From assembly GCA_964630595.1 (NCBI GenBank), contig CAZVVT010000003.1, positions 78,640-142,639 on the forward strand: a stretch of 64,000 nucleotides of DNA. Reading direction: 5' to 3'. The notes beneath the pieces were generated by a model, which was given only the letters and a program-made list of their open reading frames with translations, made no database searches and was not told where the DNA came from. Shown piece by piece: positions 22,185 through 31,330 of the stretch (position 1 is the stretch's first letter; the number at the start of each line of letters is the position of its first letter). Position numbers and translations under genes: made by a program. Source of the stretch: CAZVVT01 sp964630595 (GTDB lineage Bacteria > Chlamydiota > Chlamydiia > Chlamydiales > VFKH01).

Positions 22185-22975
22185 AAGGTGATGGTGAAGG
22201 TGATCTTGGGTTGTCCGTCAAAAGTGGGGTAGTGCAATTTGGGCAGTTTTTCTTTGACGTAGGTTTCGTTGCGGACGCTATTGGAGCGCTGGATATTCAG
22301 GGAGGCAAAACTTCCATCGCTGCTAATGGTGAGTGCAATCACGACGGACCCCCGTTCCGGTAAAGTGAGGCGACTTTCCAAAAAGGCCGCTAGGCGCTCT
22401 TGGAAACCCGCTTCGGTATAAGCGCTTTCCGAGCTTATCACGCTCTCAATTTTCAGCGCGCTCGATGTTGTGGCTGTCGGTTTGGCGTTCAACTTGCCAA
22501 TGATTTTTGCAGCCTCTTTAGCAAGACGGTCGTCCGCCTTTTCTTTCGCTGGCGCTTTCGCTTTGGCCTTCGGTGCGGGAGGTGTCTTTTTCTTTTCGAC
22601 CTTTTTCGCTTTTGCCTTGGTTTTGGCTTTTGCTTTCGGCTTCGCTTTTTTTGCCTGTACAACAGGCTTGGGTTTAGGGGCAGGTGTGGGTTCTGGCTCG
22701 GGAGCGATTTCAGGTTCAGGAATGGGCTGCGGGGCGGGTTCTGGCTCGGGGGCAGGTTCTGGTGCCGGTGTGGGCTGCGGGGCAGGTTCTGGTGCTGGTG
22801 TCGGCGCGGGCGCAGGTGCTTGCACAACAGGAAGAGAAAGCTTGGGCGTCAGCGTGACGGTTTGGATGCGCACCACTTCCGCGCGCTTCAGAGGTGGTGT
22901 GGGGGCATGCAGGAGGAAGAGTACTACGATGAGGCCGTGAGCGAGAAGGACGATAATAGAGGAGAGAGCGCGCAT
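22172..22975 (-). CDS. TonB/TolA-like periplasm-spanning protein
   Basis: Residues 5-24 form an N-terminal membrane anchor. Residues 58-105 are a Pro/Glu/Ala repeat (PAPEPAPQP-type) and 106-150 are Lys/Ala-rich, as in the spacers of TonB and TolA. The C-terminal ~75 residues contain LTLPERGSVVIALTISSDG and resemble the TonB/TolA C-terminal domain. Its place between exbD/tolR and tolB is that of TolA. It would carry proton-motive force from the ExbB/ExbD motor to TolB-Pal. Family assignment between TonB and TolA is not possible by eye. Confidence 0.8.
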   Translation of the reverse strand: MRALSSIIVLLAHGLIVVLFLLHAPTPPLKRAEVVRIQTVTLTPKLSLPVVQAPAPAPTPAPEPAPQPTPAPEPAPEPEPAPQPIPEPEIAPEPEPTPAPKPKPVVQAKKAKPKAKAKTKAKAKKVEKKKTPPAPKAKAKAPAKEKADDRLAKEAAKIIGKLNAKPTATTSSALKIESVISSESAYTEAGFQERLAAFLESRLTLPERGSVVIALTISSDGSFASLNIQRSNSVRNETYVKEKLPKLHYPTFDGQPKITFTITLCDK

Positions 22976-23392
22976 TTAGGGAGCAAGAACGATGTTCAGT
23001 TCCCTGTAGCCAGCTTCTTCAGCGGCATTTTTGACCGACTGGTAGGTGCCGAATTGCGCTTTTTTGTCGTGCAGCAGAAGGGGCACTGCTTTGGGATAGC
23101 GTTTCTTTGCCTCTTGTAACTTCAGCCCCAGTTCAGCGGCAGTGACTTTCGTGCGATTGAAGAGAATCGTGTTGTCCTTGCGCACATGAATGGAGATGGG
23201 ACTGGCATCGAGCGCTGTTGAAGAGACCTCCTTAGAAGCAGGACCGCTGCTGGCCAGCTCCACTGAATCCATTTCGAGCAGGGGCGCGACAATGATGAAC
23301 ATGATCAACATCACGAAGACCACGTCGATCAGAGGCGTCAAATTGATAGAGGCCTCTTCCGTAGGTGCCTGAGAGCGATTCTTGATTCTCAT
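22976..23392 (-). CDS. ExbD/TolR-family motor protein
   Basis: A 138-residue protein with one N-terminal membrane helix that includes the functional aspartate in NLTPLIDVVFVMLIMFII (Asp about residue 23), followed by a periplasmic domain ending KNAAEEAGYRELNIVLAP. It forms the proton channel with the ExbB/TolQ protein encoded just upstream (4-base overlap). It directly abuts the TolA-like gene. Confidence 0.92.
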   Translation of the reverse strand: MRIKNRSQAPTEEASINLTPLIDVVFVMLIMFIIVAPLLEMDSVELASSGPASKEVSSTALDASPISIHVRKDNTILFNRTKVTAAELGLKLQEAKKRYPKAVPLLLHDKKAQFGTYQSVKNAAEEAGYRELNIVLAP

Positions 23393-24066
23393 TCGACCCT
23401 GCGATAGGAGAGTTCAACGGAAGAGAGCGCCTGCGAGGCAAAGCTCTCCATCTCTTGCTGGATCTCTCGCGATGTGTTTTTCAGGTAGTTGTAGGCAATC
23501 AATGCTGGGATAGCAACGAGCAAACCCAGAATGGTGGTGCCCAGTGCCATGGCCAGACCGCTCAGTACCGCCTCGCTGGTTTGGCCTCCACCCTTTTGGC
23601 TGAGTTCAGAGAAGGTTGTCAAAATGCCCCACACAGTACCCAAAAGGCCTAAAAAGGGTCCCAGTGTGACCACCGTAGAGAGAATAAAGAGATTCTTTTC
23701 CAGGTCCTTGATGTGGTTGCTAATGGTGGCGGAAAGAGAAGAGCCAACGAGATCAATATCCGCTGTGGATAATGCTTGGGCATCTCCTGTTTGATTCTTG
23801 CGCAAAATTTCTAGCGTCTGTTCTTTGAGCTGGCGATAGATATCGAGAAAGGGGTGTTCATCGCCCTTATGCTCCAAAGAGAGAGGGCGATTTTTGCTCT
23901 GTTGAAAATGGCTGGCTAAATGACGTCCCTGCTTTCGCACCGCACGAAAAGCGAGCACTTTTTGGGCCAAAATCAGCCAGCTTATGATAGACAAAAAGAA
24001 GAGTCCGAGAAAAATCATCTTTCCGATGAGATCGGAATCTGTATAGGCAGCAATAAGGGGATTCAT
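23389..24066 (-). CDS. ExbB/TolQ-family motor protein
   Basis: A 225-residue inner-membrane protein with three hydrophobic spans: about 17-38, then FILSTVVTLGPFLGLLGTVW and ALGTTILGLLVAIPALIAYN, which are the MotA/TolQ/ExbB signature helices. ATG 24066 (MNPLIAAYTD) is preferred over an in-frame ATG at 24132 because GGAG lies just upstream and the longer form starts with an unusual Cys/Arg-rich stretch. First gene of the eight-gene operon exbB-exbD-tolA-like-tolB-pal-LysM-murI-methyltransferase. Confidence 0.92.
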   Translation of the reverse strand: MNPLIAAYTDSDLIGKMIFLGLFFLSIISWLILAQKVLAFRAVRKQGRHLASHFQQSKNRPLSLEHKGDEHPFLDIYRQLKEQTLEILRKNQTGDAQALSTADIDLVGSSLSATISNHIKDLEKNLFILSTVVTLGPFLGLLGTVWGILTTFSELSQKGGGQTSEAVLSGLAMALGTTILGLLVAIPALIAYNYLKNTSREIQQEMESFASQALSSVELSYRRVE

Positions 24067-24180
24067 AGGCTCCAATATCCTCCAATGGCAACATTTGCGT
24101 GAAGATCTGCATAACTCTCTTATAATGAGCATGTTATGGTATTAATGCTGCTTTTGCATAAATTGTTTAGAATAAAGGGT

Positions 24181-26142
24181 ATGAAAACGCTACTTCGATT
24201 TCTCGCTCTAGCTTTCCTCTCTTTTGCCACCTTGGGTGCAGCAGAAGGAGCAAGTGCTCAACCCGTTCAAGTTGAGATCGTTGCGTCGCATACAGCGGCT
24301 GTAGCCGGTCAAACTGTTGACGTAGGTTTGGCGTTTCACCTGCAAGAGGGTTGGCACACCTACTGGAAGAACCCTGGTGAAGCAGGGGCTCCTATTGCTG
24401 TAAAGTGGCAGCTGCCCGCTGGTGTAGAGGTATCTGATCTACAGTGGCCCGCTCCCGACATTTTTGAAACGCAAGGGATTCAGTCGATTGGTTATGACAA
24501 AGACTTCGTGCTGGTAGCGAAAGTGCGCGTACCTGCGGACTATTCGGGAGAAACGCTGACCTTGAAGGGTCGTGTGACATGGGTAGCCTGTGAAGAGTCA
24601 TGTGTGCCCGGTAGCGCCAGCGTTACAACAGATTTGACCATTGCTAAAGAGGCTGTGGAGGGTGCGGCGTTGCCGATCCTGACGCAAGCGAAATCGGCGA
24701 TGCCGGTCAGCGATCCTTCGTTGAAGATTGTGCAGAAGGGCAAAGAGGCCTTCGTGAAGCTGGGTGAACAGGAGTTGGTAGCGAAGAACGCTCTCTTTGT
24801 GCCGGAAGCCAGTGGTGGTAAAGCAAGTGACTTGGCACAAGCTTCTCCTTCAAAGGGTGTCGTCAAATTTGAAGACAAGTCGTTTGCTGTAGAGGCTTCG
24901 GCCTTTAGTCAGGAAACAAGTACGACCACATCGGTCTTCTTGTGGGCTTTGCTAGCGGCGTTTGCCGGTGGCGCGATCCTGAACTTGATGCCCTGCGTCT
25001 TCCCCGTGCTTTCGATTAAGGTCTTGGGAATTTTCGAGATTGCGAAAGATAACGCTGCGCTGCGTCTGGGACACGGTCTGTCCTACCTCGCCGGTGTGTT
25101 GGTCTCTTTCTTGAGTTTGAGCAGCTTGTTGCTGGTGCTGAAAGCAACGGGTCAGCAAGTGGGTTGGGGTTTTCAGTTGCAAGAGCCTCTTTTCGTGGCC
25201 TTTTTGGCGGCGCTGCTCTTCGTGATGGGACTCAACCTCTTTGGTCTTTTCGAGATGGGTACATCGCTCAGCTCTCTGGCACAAGATAATCGCAAAGCGA
25301 AGCTTACCTCTTCTTTCTTGAGTGGTATTTTGGCTACGCTGGTAGCAACGCCTTGTACAGGGCCCTTGCTGGGTTCTACGCTGGGTCTGGCTTCTTCGCT
25401 GCCTGCGGTGCAATCGCTTACTTTGTTTGGTACTATGGGTCTGGGGATGGCTGCACCTTTCGTGCTCCTTCTTCTCTGTCCTCCGCTGCTGAACCGTCTG
25501 CCCCGTCCCGGTCTTTGGATGGAGCGCTTAAAGCAGGCGATGGGCTTCTTGATGATGGCCTCGGTGCTGTGGCTTCTCTGGGTATTCGAAGCGCAAACGG
25601 GATTCGTTGCAGTTCTTTGGTTGCTCGCAGGCTTTATCCTCCTCGCTATCGCTACATGGGTGTACGGTAGTTGGGGTGGTGTGGACAAGAGCAGTCGTGT
25701 GCGTAAAACTGCGTGGACCATTGCTCTGGCGCTGATTCTTTCTTCAGGCGGTCTCGTGTCGTGGCAGGTACAGCAGCCGGTAGCGATCAACCAGGAACAG
25801 GTTGTCACCGATAGTCGCTGGCAGCCCTACTCGAAAGAGCGTCTGCAGACGCTTCTGGCCGAAGGCAAAAAGGTTTTTATCGACGTGACGGCGAAGTGGT
25901 GCTTGATTTGCCAAGCCAACAAAGCTGTCTTGCACAGTGATGCAGTGGAAAAGGCTTTTGATGATAAGGAAGTGGTTACGCTGATTGCCGACTGGACGAA
26001 GGGCGATCCGGAAATCACGGAACTTCTCCAGCAGAACCAGAGAAGTGGCGTGCCTTTCTACGTCTACTACGACGGCAATAAGAGCCCGAAAGCTTTGGCG
26101 GAAACGTTGACTACAGGACAAGTTCTTGACGCGCTTAATTGA
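24181..26142 (+). CDS. dsbD: Thiol:disulfide interchange protein DsbD
   Basis: Carries electrons from cytoplasmic thioredoxin to periplasmic thiol proteins. Domains in order: signal peptide (MKTLLRFLALAFLSFATLGA), an N-terminal periplasmic domain with CEESC (about 140), an eight-span membrane domain (about 250-540) with paired cysteines in NLMPCVFPVLSIK and VATPCTGPLLGSTLG, and a C-terminal thioredoxin-like domain with AKWCLICQANK. ATG 24181 is preferred to ATG 24136 because a TATAAT box lies at 24121-24126 and the 24181 start begins a typical signal peptide. Divergent from exbB, as in Chlamydia. tatD starts inside its last 17 bases. Confidence 0.94.
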   Translation: MKTLLRFLALAFLSFATLGAAEGASAQPVQVEIVASHTAAVAGQTVDVGLAFHLQEGWHTYWKNPGEAGAPIAVKWQLPAGVEVSDLQWPAPDIFETQGIQSIGYDKDFVLVAKVRVPADYSGETLTLKGRVTWVACEESCVPGSASVTTDLTIAKEAVEGAALPILTQAKSAMPVSDPSLKIVQKGKEAFVKLGEQELVAKNALFVPEASGGKASDLAQASPSKGVVKFEDKSFAVEASAFSQETSTTTSVFLWALLAAFAGGAILNLMPCVFPVLSIKVLGIFEIAKDNAALRLGHGLSYLAGVLVSFLSLSSLLLVLKATGQQVGWGFQLQEPLFVAFLAALLFVMGLNLFGLFEMGTSLSSLAQDNRKAKLTSSFLSGILATLVATPCTGPLLGSTLGLASSLPAVQSLTLFGTMGLGMAAPFVLLLLCPPLLNRLPRPGLWMERLKQAMGFLMMASVLWLLWVFEAQTGFVAVLWLLAGFILLAIATWVYGSWGGVDKSSRVRKTAWTIALALILSSGGLVSWQVQQPVAINQEQVVTDSRWQPYSKERLQTLLAEGKKVFIDVTAKWCLICQANKAVLHSDAVEKAFDDKEVVTLIADWTKGDPEITELLQQNQRSGVPFYVYYDGNKSPKALAETLTTGQVLDALN

Positions 26143-26848
26143 TGCTCACGCGCACCTGAGCGGTTTTTCTGACGAGGAATTGCTGGCAGTAATGGCGCGC
26201 GCCCACGCTGCGGGGGTGGTTGCTGTGGTGAATGTCGCCACTGATTTAGCCGGTCTACGCAAGGGTTTGCGCTATCCCAACCTCGCTGCAGCGATTCCTC
26301 CACACGATGTCGAAGAGGCAAATTTAGTCGATTACTTCACCGAAATTGAGCTCTTCTGCGATCGCCTCATTGCGATTGGAGAGACGGGGTTGGATAGTCA
26401 CGGACCGCTCGAGCCGCAGATCGTTTGGTTGAAGCGGCATATCCAGTTGGCAAAAACCGTGCATCTGCCCTTAGTGATTCACTGCCGCGGTTGTTTTGAG
26501 CCGCTCTTTCGCGTCTTTGATGAAGAGAAGTGGACAGGGCCTTTTCAGCTGCACTGCTTTACGGGCACGTTGAGCGAAGCGCAAGAGGTGGTGGCGCGAG
26601 GCGGCTTTGTTTCGTTCAGCGGCATCATCACGTTTAAGAAGAGCGAAGAGCTGCGAGCGATTGCGCAAGCGCTGCCGCCAACGCGTGTTGTGGTGGAAAC
26701 AGATGCCCCGTGGCTGGCGCCTGTGCCCTTTCGCGGCAAACCGTGTGAGCCATCCATGCTTGTGCATACAGCAAAAGCGGTGGGCATTTCTGCTGAGCAA
26801 TTAACGGCAAACACTCTTTCCCTATTTCCCAAAATCCAGTTAGACTAA
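26126..26848 (+). CDS. TatD-family metal-dependent hydrolase
   Basis: A 240-residue TIM-barrel hydrolase, probably a deoxyribonuclease. Metal ligands are visible: DAHAHLSGF (HxH), GETGLDS, VIHCRG, LHCFTGT and ETDAPWL. The start is TTG 26126, in the end of dsbD; no ATG gives a complete HxH motif. dsbD followed by tatD is also the order in Chlamydia. The next gene begins 8 bases downstream. Confidence 0.92.
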   Translation: MTRLIDAHAHLSGFSDEELLAVMARAHAAGVVAVVNVATDLAGLRKGLRYPNLAAAIPPHDVEEANLVDYFTEIELFCDRLIAIGETGLDSHGPLEPQIVWLKRHIQLAKTVHLPLVIHCRGCFEPLFRVFDEEKWTGPFQLHCFTGTLSEAQEVVARGGFVSFSGIITFKKSEELRAIAQALPPTRVVVETDAPWLAPVPFRGKPCEPSMLVHTAKAVGISAEQLTANTLSLFPKIQLD

Positions 26849-26855
26849 TCAGGTT

Positions 26856-28319
26856 GTGAAGAAAACCTTTGTTATTGCGCTTCTTCTTCGTCTGGTTTTG
26901 GGCTTTCTCGCCGCCTGCTGTCTCGCAATTTATCTGGTGCCTGAAGAGGCGCAGTACTGGATTTGGAGTCGCCATCTAGACTGGGCCTATTACAGCAAGC
27001 CTGCAGGAGTCGCCTACCAAATTGCGCTGTCGACGGCGCTCTTTGGAGACACAGAGCTGGGCATACGCGCGCTTTCCGTCATCATTTCGGCGTTGATTGG
27101 TGTGGCGATCTACGCTGCCTGTAGGGGTGCGGCCATTAAGAGAGAGCTTGCGGCCATGGCAGCGCTGCTCTTCTGTTTGTCACCCATTGGCATGCTCGGC
27201 TCCTTTGCAGCCACCACTGACGGGGGCATGTTGCTCTTCTCGATCTTGGCCTTCGGCGTATTGCTGAAATCTTTTCCTGACGAAAAGTCGCCGCGTTGGC
27301 TGCTCTTTGCAGTCTTGGTGGCCTTGTCGGGCTGGTTCAAGTGGTCGGCCTACATCTTGTGGTTGCCTGCTTTTCTCGGACTCATCCTCTATCCCTATTG
27401 GCGCACGCGCACAGTGTGGACAGCTTTGCTGCTTTCGCTCGTGGGATTGATTCCCTCGCTGATTTGGAACATCCAGCGCGATTGGCCCACCTTCCAGCAT
27501 GTCTTTCATCAAGCTGTGCAAGTGGGGCAATCGAGGCCCAACTTCGCCGAATTCTTCCTTGCGCAAGGGGCGCTGCTCTTTCCCATTCCCTTTATCTTCT
27601 TTCTTGTTGCTCTCTGGCGCTCATTCAAACGGCCCAAGCCGCAGGTGCTAGCTTTCAGCGCTTTTGCAGCAGCCCTGCTCTTGCTGCCTTTCTTAGGGCT
27701 CTCTTTTTTCCAGCGCATCCAAGCCAACTGGGCGCTCATCTTTATGCCGCCGGCGGCTATCGCTGCGGCCCTTGTTGGCAGTCGCAGATGGCTGAATGGC
27801 TCTCTCATCATCTCAGCAGCGCTTTCTGTGGTGATGCTCTTCGTGCCCATCTTGGCGAAGCATGGCAGAACGCTGATCTCCTACCGCTCCAACCTCTTCA
27901 AAGAAGCGGTAGGCTGGGGCAGTTTGCGCAAAGTGCTGCAAAAGCAGCCCCACCAGGACTTTCTGGCCAGCAATAGCTACCAGATGGCCTCGATTCTCTC
28001 TTTCTACGGACCTGATCAAAGCCGAGCGTACGTACTCAACATCGACCATCGCCGCAAAAACCAGTTCTCCTACATGCCGCCACTCAATGTTGCAGAGGCG
28101 GGCAAAAGTGGCCTCTTCGTGCTGCTGCAAGACAAGCCCTTTGATGAAGCCACCGTTGTGGCTCGCACACTCTCTCTACTCAAACCCTACTTCACCAACG
28201 TGCGTTTCGCATCGACCCACGTCATCTACCAATCCAATCGCAAGCCGGTAAAGTGGATACTTCTATTTAATTGTCAAGGCGTTCTAGAAAATAGTCCAAT
28301 TGACCCAGATCGATATTAA
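26856..28319 (+). CDS. GT39-like polyprenol-phosphate-sugar glycosyltransferase
   Basis: A 487-residue integral membrane protein with about ten hydrophobic spans. The first lumenal loop has PEEAQYWIWSRHLDWAYYSK, the acidic 'DEAxYW'-like catalytic site of GT39/ArnT/PMT enzymes, which transfer sugars from polyprenyl-phosphate donors. A second conserved-looking stretch is GWFKWSAYILWLPAFLGL. It probably glycosylates lipid A or a surface protein in the periplasm. The start is GTG 26856. The last 25 residues are not hydrophobic and may extend past the normal end. Confidence 0.78.
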   Translation: MKKTFVIALLLRLVLGFLAACCLAIYLVPEEAQYWIWSRHLDWAYYSKPAGVAYQIALSTALFGDTELGIRALSVIISALIGVAIYAACRGAAIKRELAAMAALLFCLSPIGMLGSFAATTDGGMLLFSILAFGVLLKSFPDEKSPRWLLFAVLVALSGWFKWSAYILWLPAFLGLILYPYWRTRTVWTALLLSLVGLIPSLIWNIQRDWPTFQHVFHQAVQVGQSRPNFAEFFLAQGALLFPIPFIFFLVALWRSFKRPKPQVLAFSAFAAALLLLPFLGLSFFQRIQANWALIFMPPAAIAAALVGSRRWLNGSLIISAALSVVMLFVPILAKHGRTLISYRSNLFKEAVGWGSLRKVLQKQPHQDFLASNSYQMASILSFYGPDQSRAYVLNIDHRRKNQFSYMPPLNVAEAGKSGLFVLLQDKPFDEATVVARTLSLLKPYFTNVRFASTHVIYQSNRKPVKWILLFNCQGVLENSPIDPDRY

Positions 28320-28477
28320 TAGTAATATAAGTTCAAGCTCCGTTGTTGTGGACACCTTGAGGATTTCAAATGTGCTCACCGACGATAACCAATTAATTAG
28401 GAGTCTAGCGCCCCTTGATTCGTAGAATCGAGAAGCTCCACTCACCTAAACGAACTCTGGTTGGTTAGACAATCCTC

Positions 28478-28503
28478 AAAACCCTCCCGCGGAGCTCTTT
28501 TTT
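28478..28503 (+). repeat. Duplicated upstream element, copy 1
   Basis: The 19-base core AAAACCCTCCCGCGGAGCT (28478-28496) followed by a T-rich run recurs at 31329-31355 upstream of the paralogous gene. The CTCC-CGC-GGAG stem plus T run resembles a weak terminator or leader hairpin. It lies 36-61 bases before the start of the first repeat protein. The two copies fall in different frames relative to the downstream genes, so conservation is not protein-level. Confidence 0.75.
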
Positions 28504-28538
28504 ACAGAAAACTCGAACTTGCACTACACCGAACGATT

Positions 28539-31229
28539 ATGACAGGCACTTATCCAGTTGATGGCCCTTTAGTAGGGGGCTATACCGAAACCCCTGCTTT
28601 TGATGTCTTGGCTCCATACCGCTCTGATGGCGCACAAGCTACTCGGAAAATCGGGCTTGTTGCAGCAGCCGTTCTTCTTTCTTACGCTACTGTGGACAGA
28701 GTATATGTAAGAAGAGCGTACCGAGCATATGCGAGAAGGGTGTATGAAGTTGTGGCATTTGAACGGGCTAAAGCGGATATCGAGAGAGATCTAAGTGGGA
28801 CATCTAGAAATATTAGAAGTTATGGCATTACCAACCAAAGCGCTTTAAAAAAGCTCGCCAAACTGGTCGCCCGACAAGACGGATGGGCAATCTCTAGTAC
28901 CATCGGAAAGTATGGTATTAAAGAACAAGCAGATCTCGTAGAGATTGCCAGGTTAGCGGCTCACCAAAATGGATGGGGAGTCTCTCAACATATCAGAAAT
29001 TATGGGATCGATCCAGCCGCTCGAACAGAAATTGCCAAGTTTGTAGCGCAACAAAGTGGACTGGCAGTTTCTGAGCACATCGCAAAGTATGATATCGCAG
29101 ACCCAACTGTTCGAGCAGAGATTGCTAGATTGGCTGTCCAGCAAAACGCAAGAGGGGTTTCTTCAAGGATCTCGAATTATTGCATCGAAGACCCGGCCAC
29201 GCTCATCGAAATTGCCAAGTTGGCTGCCCAACAAGACGGACATGGGGTCAGTGAGTACATCAAGGACTATTTGATCGCAGACCCAGCTGTTCGAGCAGAG
29301 ATTGCCAGGCTGGCAGCTCGCCAAAATGGATTGGCAGTTTCCTGTTTCATCGAAAATTACGGTATTACGGACGCGCAAGCATTAACAGAAATTGCATTGA
29401 TAGCCGTAGCGCAAAATACAGAGAGTTCAGAATTGTTGAAAAGAGAGTATGGCATTAGTAGCACGGAGGAATTGCGGGATCGAGGAATTCAAATTCTTGA
29501 GGACTTTTTTGCCAAAAAGGGCGTGGATATTGCAAAGGGTTCTGTCCTGGATATGGCCTTAAAGGCGATCCACGACTCTCGCAGCACATCTCTTGTGGCC
29601 GCTCTCTTAGCGCAAAGCATTGAGTTTTTGCGAAAGACTTCTTCGGATGAGGTTGCAGCGTGCATCAAAGCGTACGAAGAAATACCTAAGCTTAGAGTTC
29701 ATATGCGGTTGCCCTGTTTGGTTTTGATGCAGTGGAGAAAGTCAAAAGATGAGGACAGAGAAGACGTTTTGACTTTTCTGCGAAAAAAAGAAAGTCGAGA
29801 GGGCATGCGCAATGCGACAACGGGTCAAGCGCAGCTTTTATTGCGTCTTTTCATGGACTTATCGCGAGAGGCCATTTCTGATGAATCTCGTTGGAAATTA
29901 CTTGCCCGAGCGGTCAGAAAAAGCGAAGAGCAATGGTCTGTGTTGGCAGCGTTGTTTGCTCTTTGTGATCAGGCTACTCCATCGCGAGTCACAGCGGTAG
30001 TCGATGCTTCGTCGCTCTCAGAGGCACTTTCTGAAGGAATAAAGACGTTATTGCAGATTAGAGATGTGGTGGATTCAGAAACCATAATCGATGATGCATT
30101 TTTGAAGAGCTATGGCAAGACATTTGGGCAGACACGTGTTCCTCATGCTCTTTTGCGCTATATGAAGAGGATTCAGCCACTGAAAAATGCGGAGCTGATG
30201 AGAGCGGCACAAAAGTTTGTTCGGGGCGTTCTGGCAGGAACTTTTCGTGCAGATCGCTACAATATTGAAAAAAATCCTCATTTGAAAAAACTGGCAGCAA
30301 AAGCGCCTAAAGTATTTGAAGCTTGGCAAAGCGGAGTGCAAGTGCAAAAACTGGCAGCAATAGAAAAGCCTGCAAAAGAAGCAGAGGTGGACTATGTAGC
30401 CTTCTTCAAGCAGAAAATGCATGACGGACATACAAAGATCGGCGGCGTAGAGCAATTGCCTCAGCTGGATCGATTATTGCTCAATGAAAGAGCTCTTGAT
30501 CAATACCAAAAACAAGATGATCCGACAAAGGTGCCAAGAGTCGTTTTCTCCGGAGGGGCTTCTGTAGAAGGCAGGGCTTGTGAAACAGAGGTGATGTGTA
30601 TTCAGCTGCTTCATCCAAAAACAACCCCGTGGAGAAGAAAAGAATTGCTTGCTGCTTTGGCTGCCAGCCTCGGTCATCTGAAGTTGAAAAATGATATCGA
30701 AGAGTTGCGAAAAGGACCTGTACGAATCAGCGGGGAACTCACAGTAGTCAATAGCGATGGCTGGCAAGATCTCTTTCTTTGCGGTACAGAAGTTCTAGGC
30801 TCTTGCCAAAGAATCGATGGAGATCCTTTTTACAACAAGTGCCTTCTGGCCTATTGCCTGGATGGCAAAAACCGTCTTTTGGCCGTCAAAGACGGTTCAG
30901 GCAAAATTGTTGCTCGTTGCATCTTTCGAATTTTGTTGGATAAGAGAAGCGGTAGCCCCGTTTTATTTCAGGATCGTATCTATCCGGATCGTTGTCTGCC
31001 AGAGTATCAAGCAGCGCTTAATGATTTAGCGAGCCAAATTGCCTCCGAGATGGACTGTCCTCTCACTACACGTAACGAACATAAAGATAAAACGATGGCC
31101 ACTGTAGCGCTACGATCCTACGGCGGCCCCGCTCCATATGAGTACGAAGATGCTGCGCGGGGGGTGGAGGAAGACGGAATATTTGACATACCTGATGCTT
31201 ACATTGTTGCCACTAAGCCTTGTTTCTAA
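28539..31229 (+). CDS. Helical-repeat protein A (30-residue repeats), lineage-specific paralogue
   Basis: An 896-residue protein of unknown function. Parts in order: a hydrophobic helix at about 38-52; seven tandem 30-residue repeats at about 87-300 with consensus YGIxDPAxLxEIAKLAAQQ, then DGxGVSxxI; a long helical middle; and a conserved C-terminal domain (about 740-896) with LGSCQRIDGDP, KCLLAYCLDGKNRLLAVKD, GKIVARCIFR and PAPYEYEDAA. The repeats look like an alpha-solenoid for protein binding. I start at ATG 28539 (MTGTYPVDG); the frame extends to TTG 28461 across the duplicated upstream element. It is clearly homologous end to end with the gene at 31380. An effector or surface role is possible but not shown: no secretion signal is obvious. 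Confidence 0.82.
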   Translation: MTGTYPVDGPLVGGYTETPAFDVLAPYRSDGAQATRKIGLVAAAVLLSYATVDRVYVRRAYRAYARRVYEVVAFERAKADIERDLSGTSRNIRSYGITNQSALKKLAKLVARQDGWAISSTIGKYGIKEQADLVEIARLAAHQNGWGVSQHIRNYGIDPAARTEIAKFVAQQSGLAVSEHIAKYDIADPTVRAEIARLAVQQNARGVSSRISNYCIEDPATLIEIAKLAAQQDGHGVSEYIKDYLIADPAVRAEIARLAARQNGLAVSCFIENYGITDAQALTEIALIAVAQNTESSELLKREYGISSTEELRDRGIQILEDFFAKKGVDIAKGSVLDMALKAIHDSRSTSLVAALLAQSIEFLRKTSSDEVAACIKAYEEIPKLRVHMRLPCLVLMQWRKSKDEDREDVLTFLRKKESREGMRNATTGQAQLLLRLFMDLSREAISDESRWKLLARAVRKSEEQWSVLAALFALCDQATPSRVTAVVDASSLSEALSEGIKTLLQIRDVVDSETIIDDAFLKSYGKTFGQTRVPHALLRYMKRIQPLKNAELMRAAQKFVRGVLAGTFRADRYNIEKNPHLKKLAAKAPKVFEAWQSGVQVQKLAAIEKPAKEAEVDYVAFFKQKMHDGHTKIGGVEQLPQLDRLLLNERALDQYQKQDDPTKVPRVVFSGGASVEGRACETEVMCIQLLHPKTTPWRRKELLAALAASLGHLKLKNDIEELRKGPVRISGELTVVNSDGWQDLFLCGTEVLGSCQRIDGDPFYNKCLLAYCLDGKNRLLAVKDGSGKIVARCIFRILLDKRSGSPVLFQDRIYPDRCLPEYQAALNDLASQIASEMDCPLTTRNEHKDKTMATVALRSYGGPAPYEYEDAARGVEEDGIFDIPDAYIVATKPCF

Positions 31230-31252
31230 TGATGAATTATAATTAATTGAAA

Positions 31253-31330
31253 CCCTATGAATATGCTGCGGGTGGGATGCAGGCGAACGGAATGTTTACC
31301 ATAAGGGATGCCCACCTTGTTGGGGGCTAA
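31253..31330 (+). pseudogene. Remnant of a third repeat-protein paralogue (C-terminal 25 codons)
   Basis: Translating from 31253 gives PYEYAAGGMQANGMF then TIRDAHLVGG and a TAA stop at 31328-31330. This aligns with the C termini of both flanking paralogues (PYEYEDAAGGVQIGGRF...). It has no start of its own and everything upstream of it is missing, so it is the stump of a deleted or recombined copy. The following duplicated element begins within its stop codon, as expected if the arrangement arose by recombination between copies. Confidence 0.8.

Noticed and set aside
21108..22232. 374-codon plus-strand frame
   Set aside because: Antisense to tolB, whose propeller repeats are unmistakable; the frame itself shows no domain.
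22700..22815. Short tandem repeat (GGTTCTGGCTCGGG-like) as a phase-variable tract
   Set aside because: Units vary in sequence and stay in frame; it encodes the Pro/Glu/Ala spacer normal for TonB/TolA proteins.
22400..23119. 239-codon plus-strand Phe/Arg/Gly-rich frame
   Set aside because: Complement of the Lys/Pro/Ala repeat of the TonB/TolA-like gene; low complexity explains the open frame.
25173..25808. 211-codon minus-strand frame in dsbD
   Set aside because: Antisense to the conserved membrane domain of DsbD.
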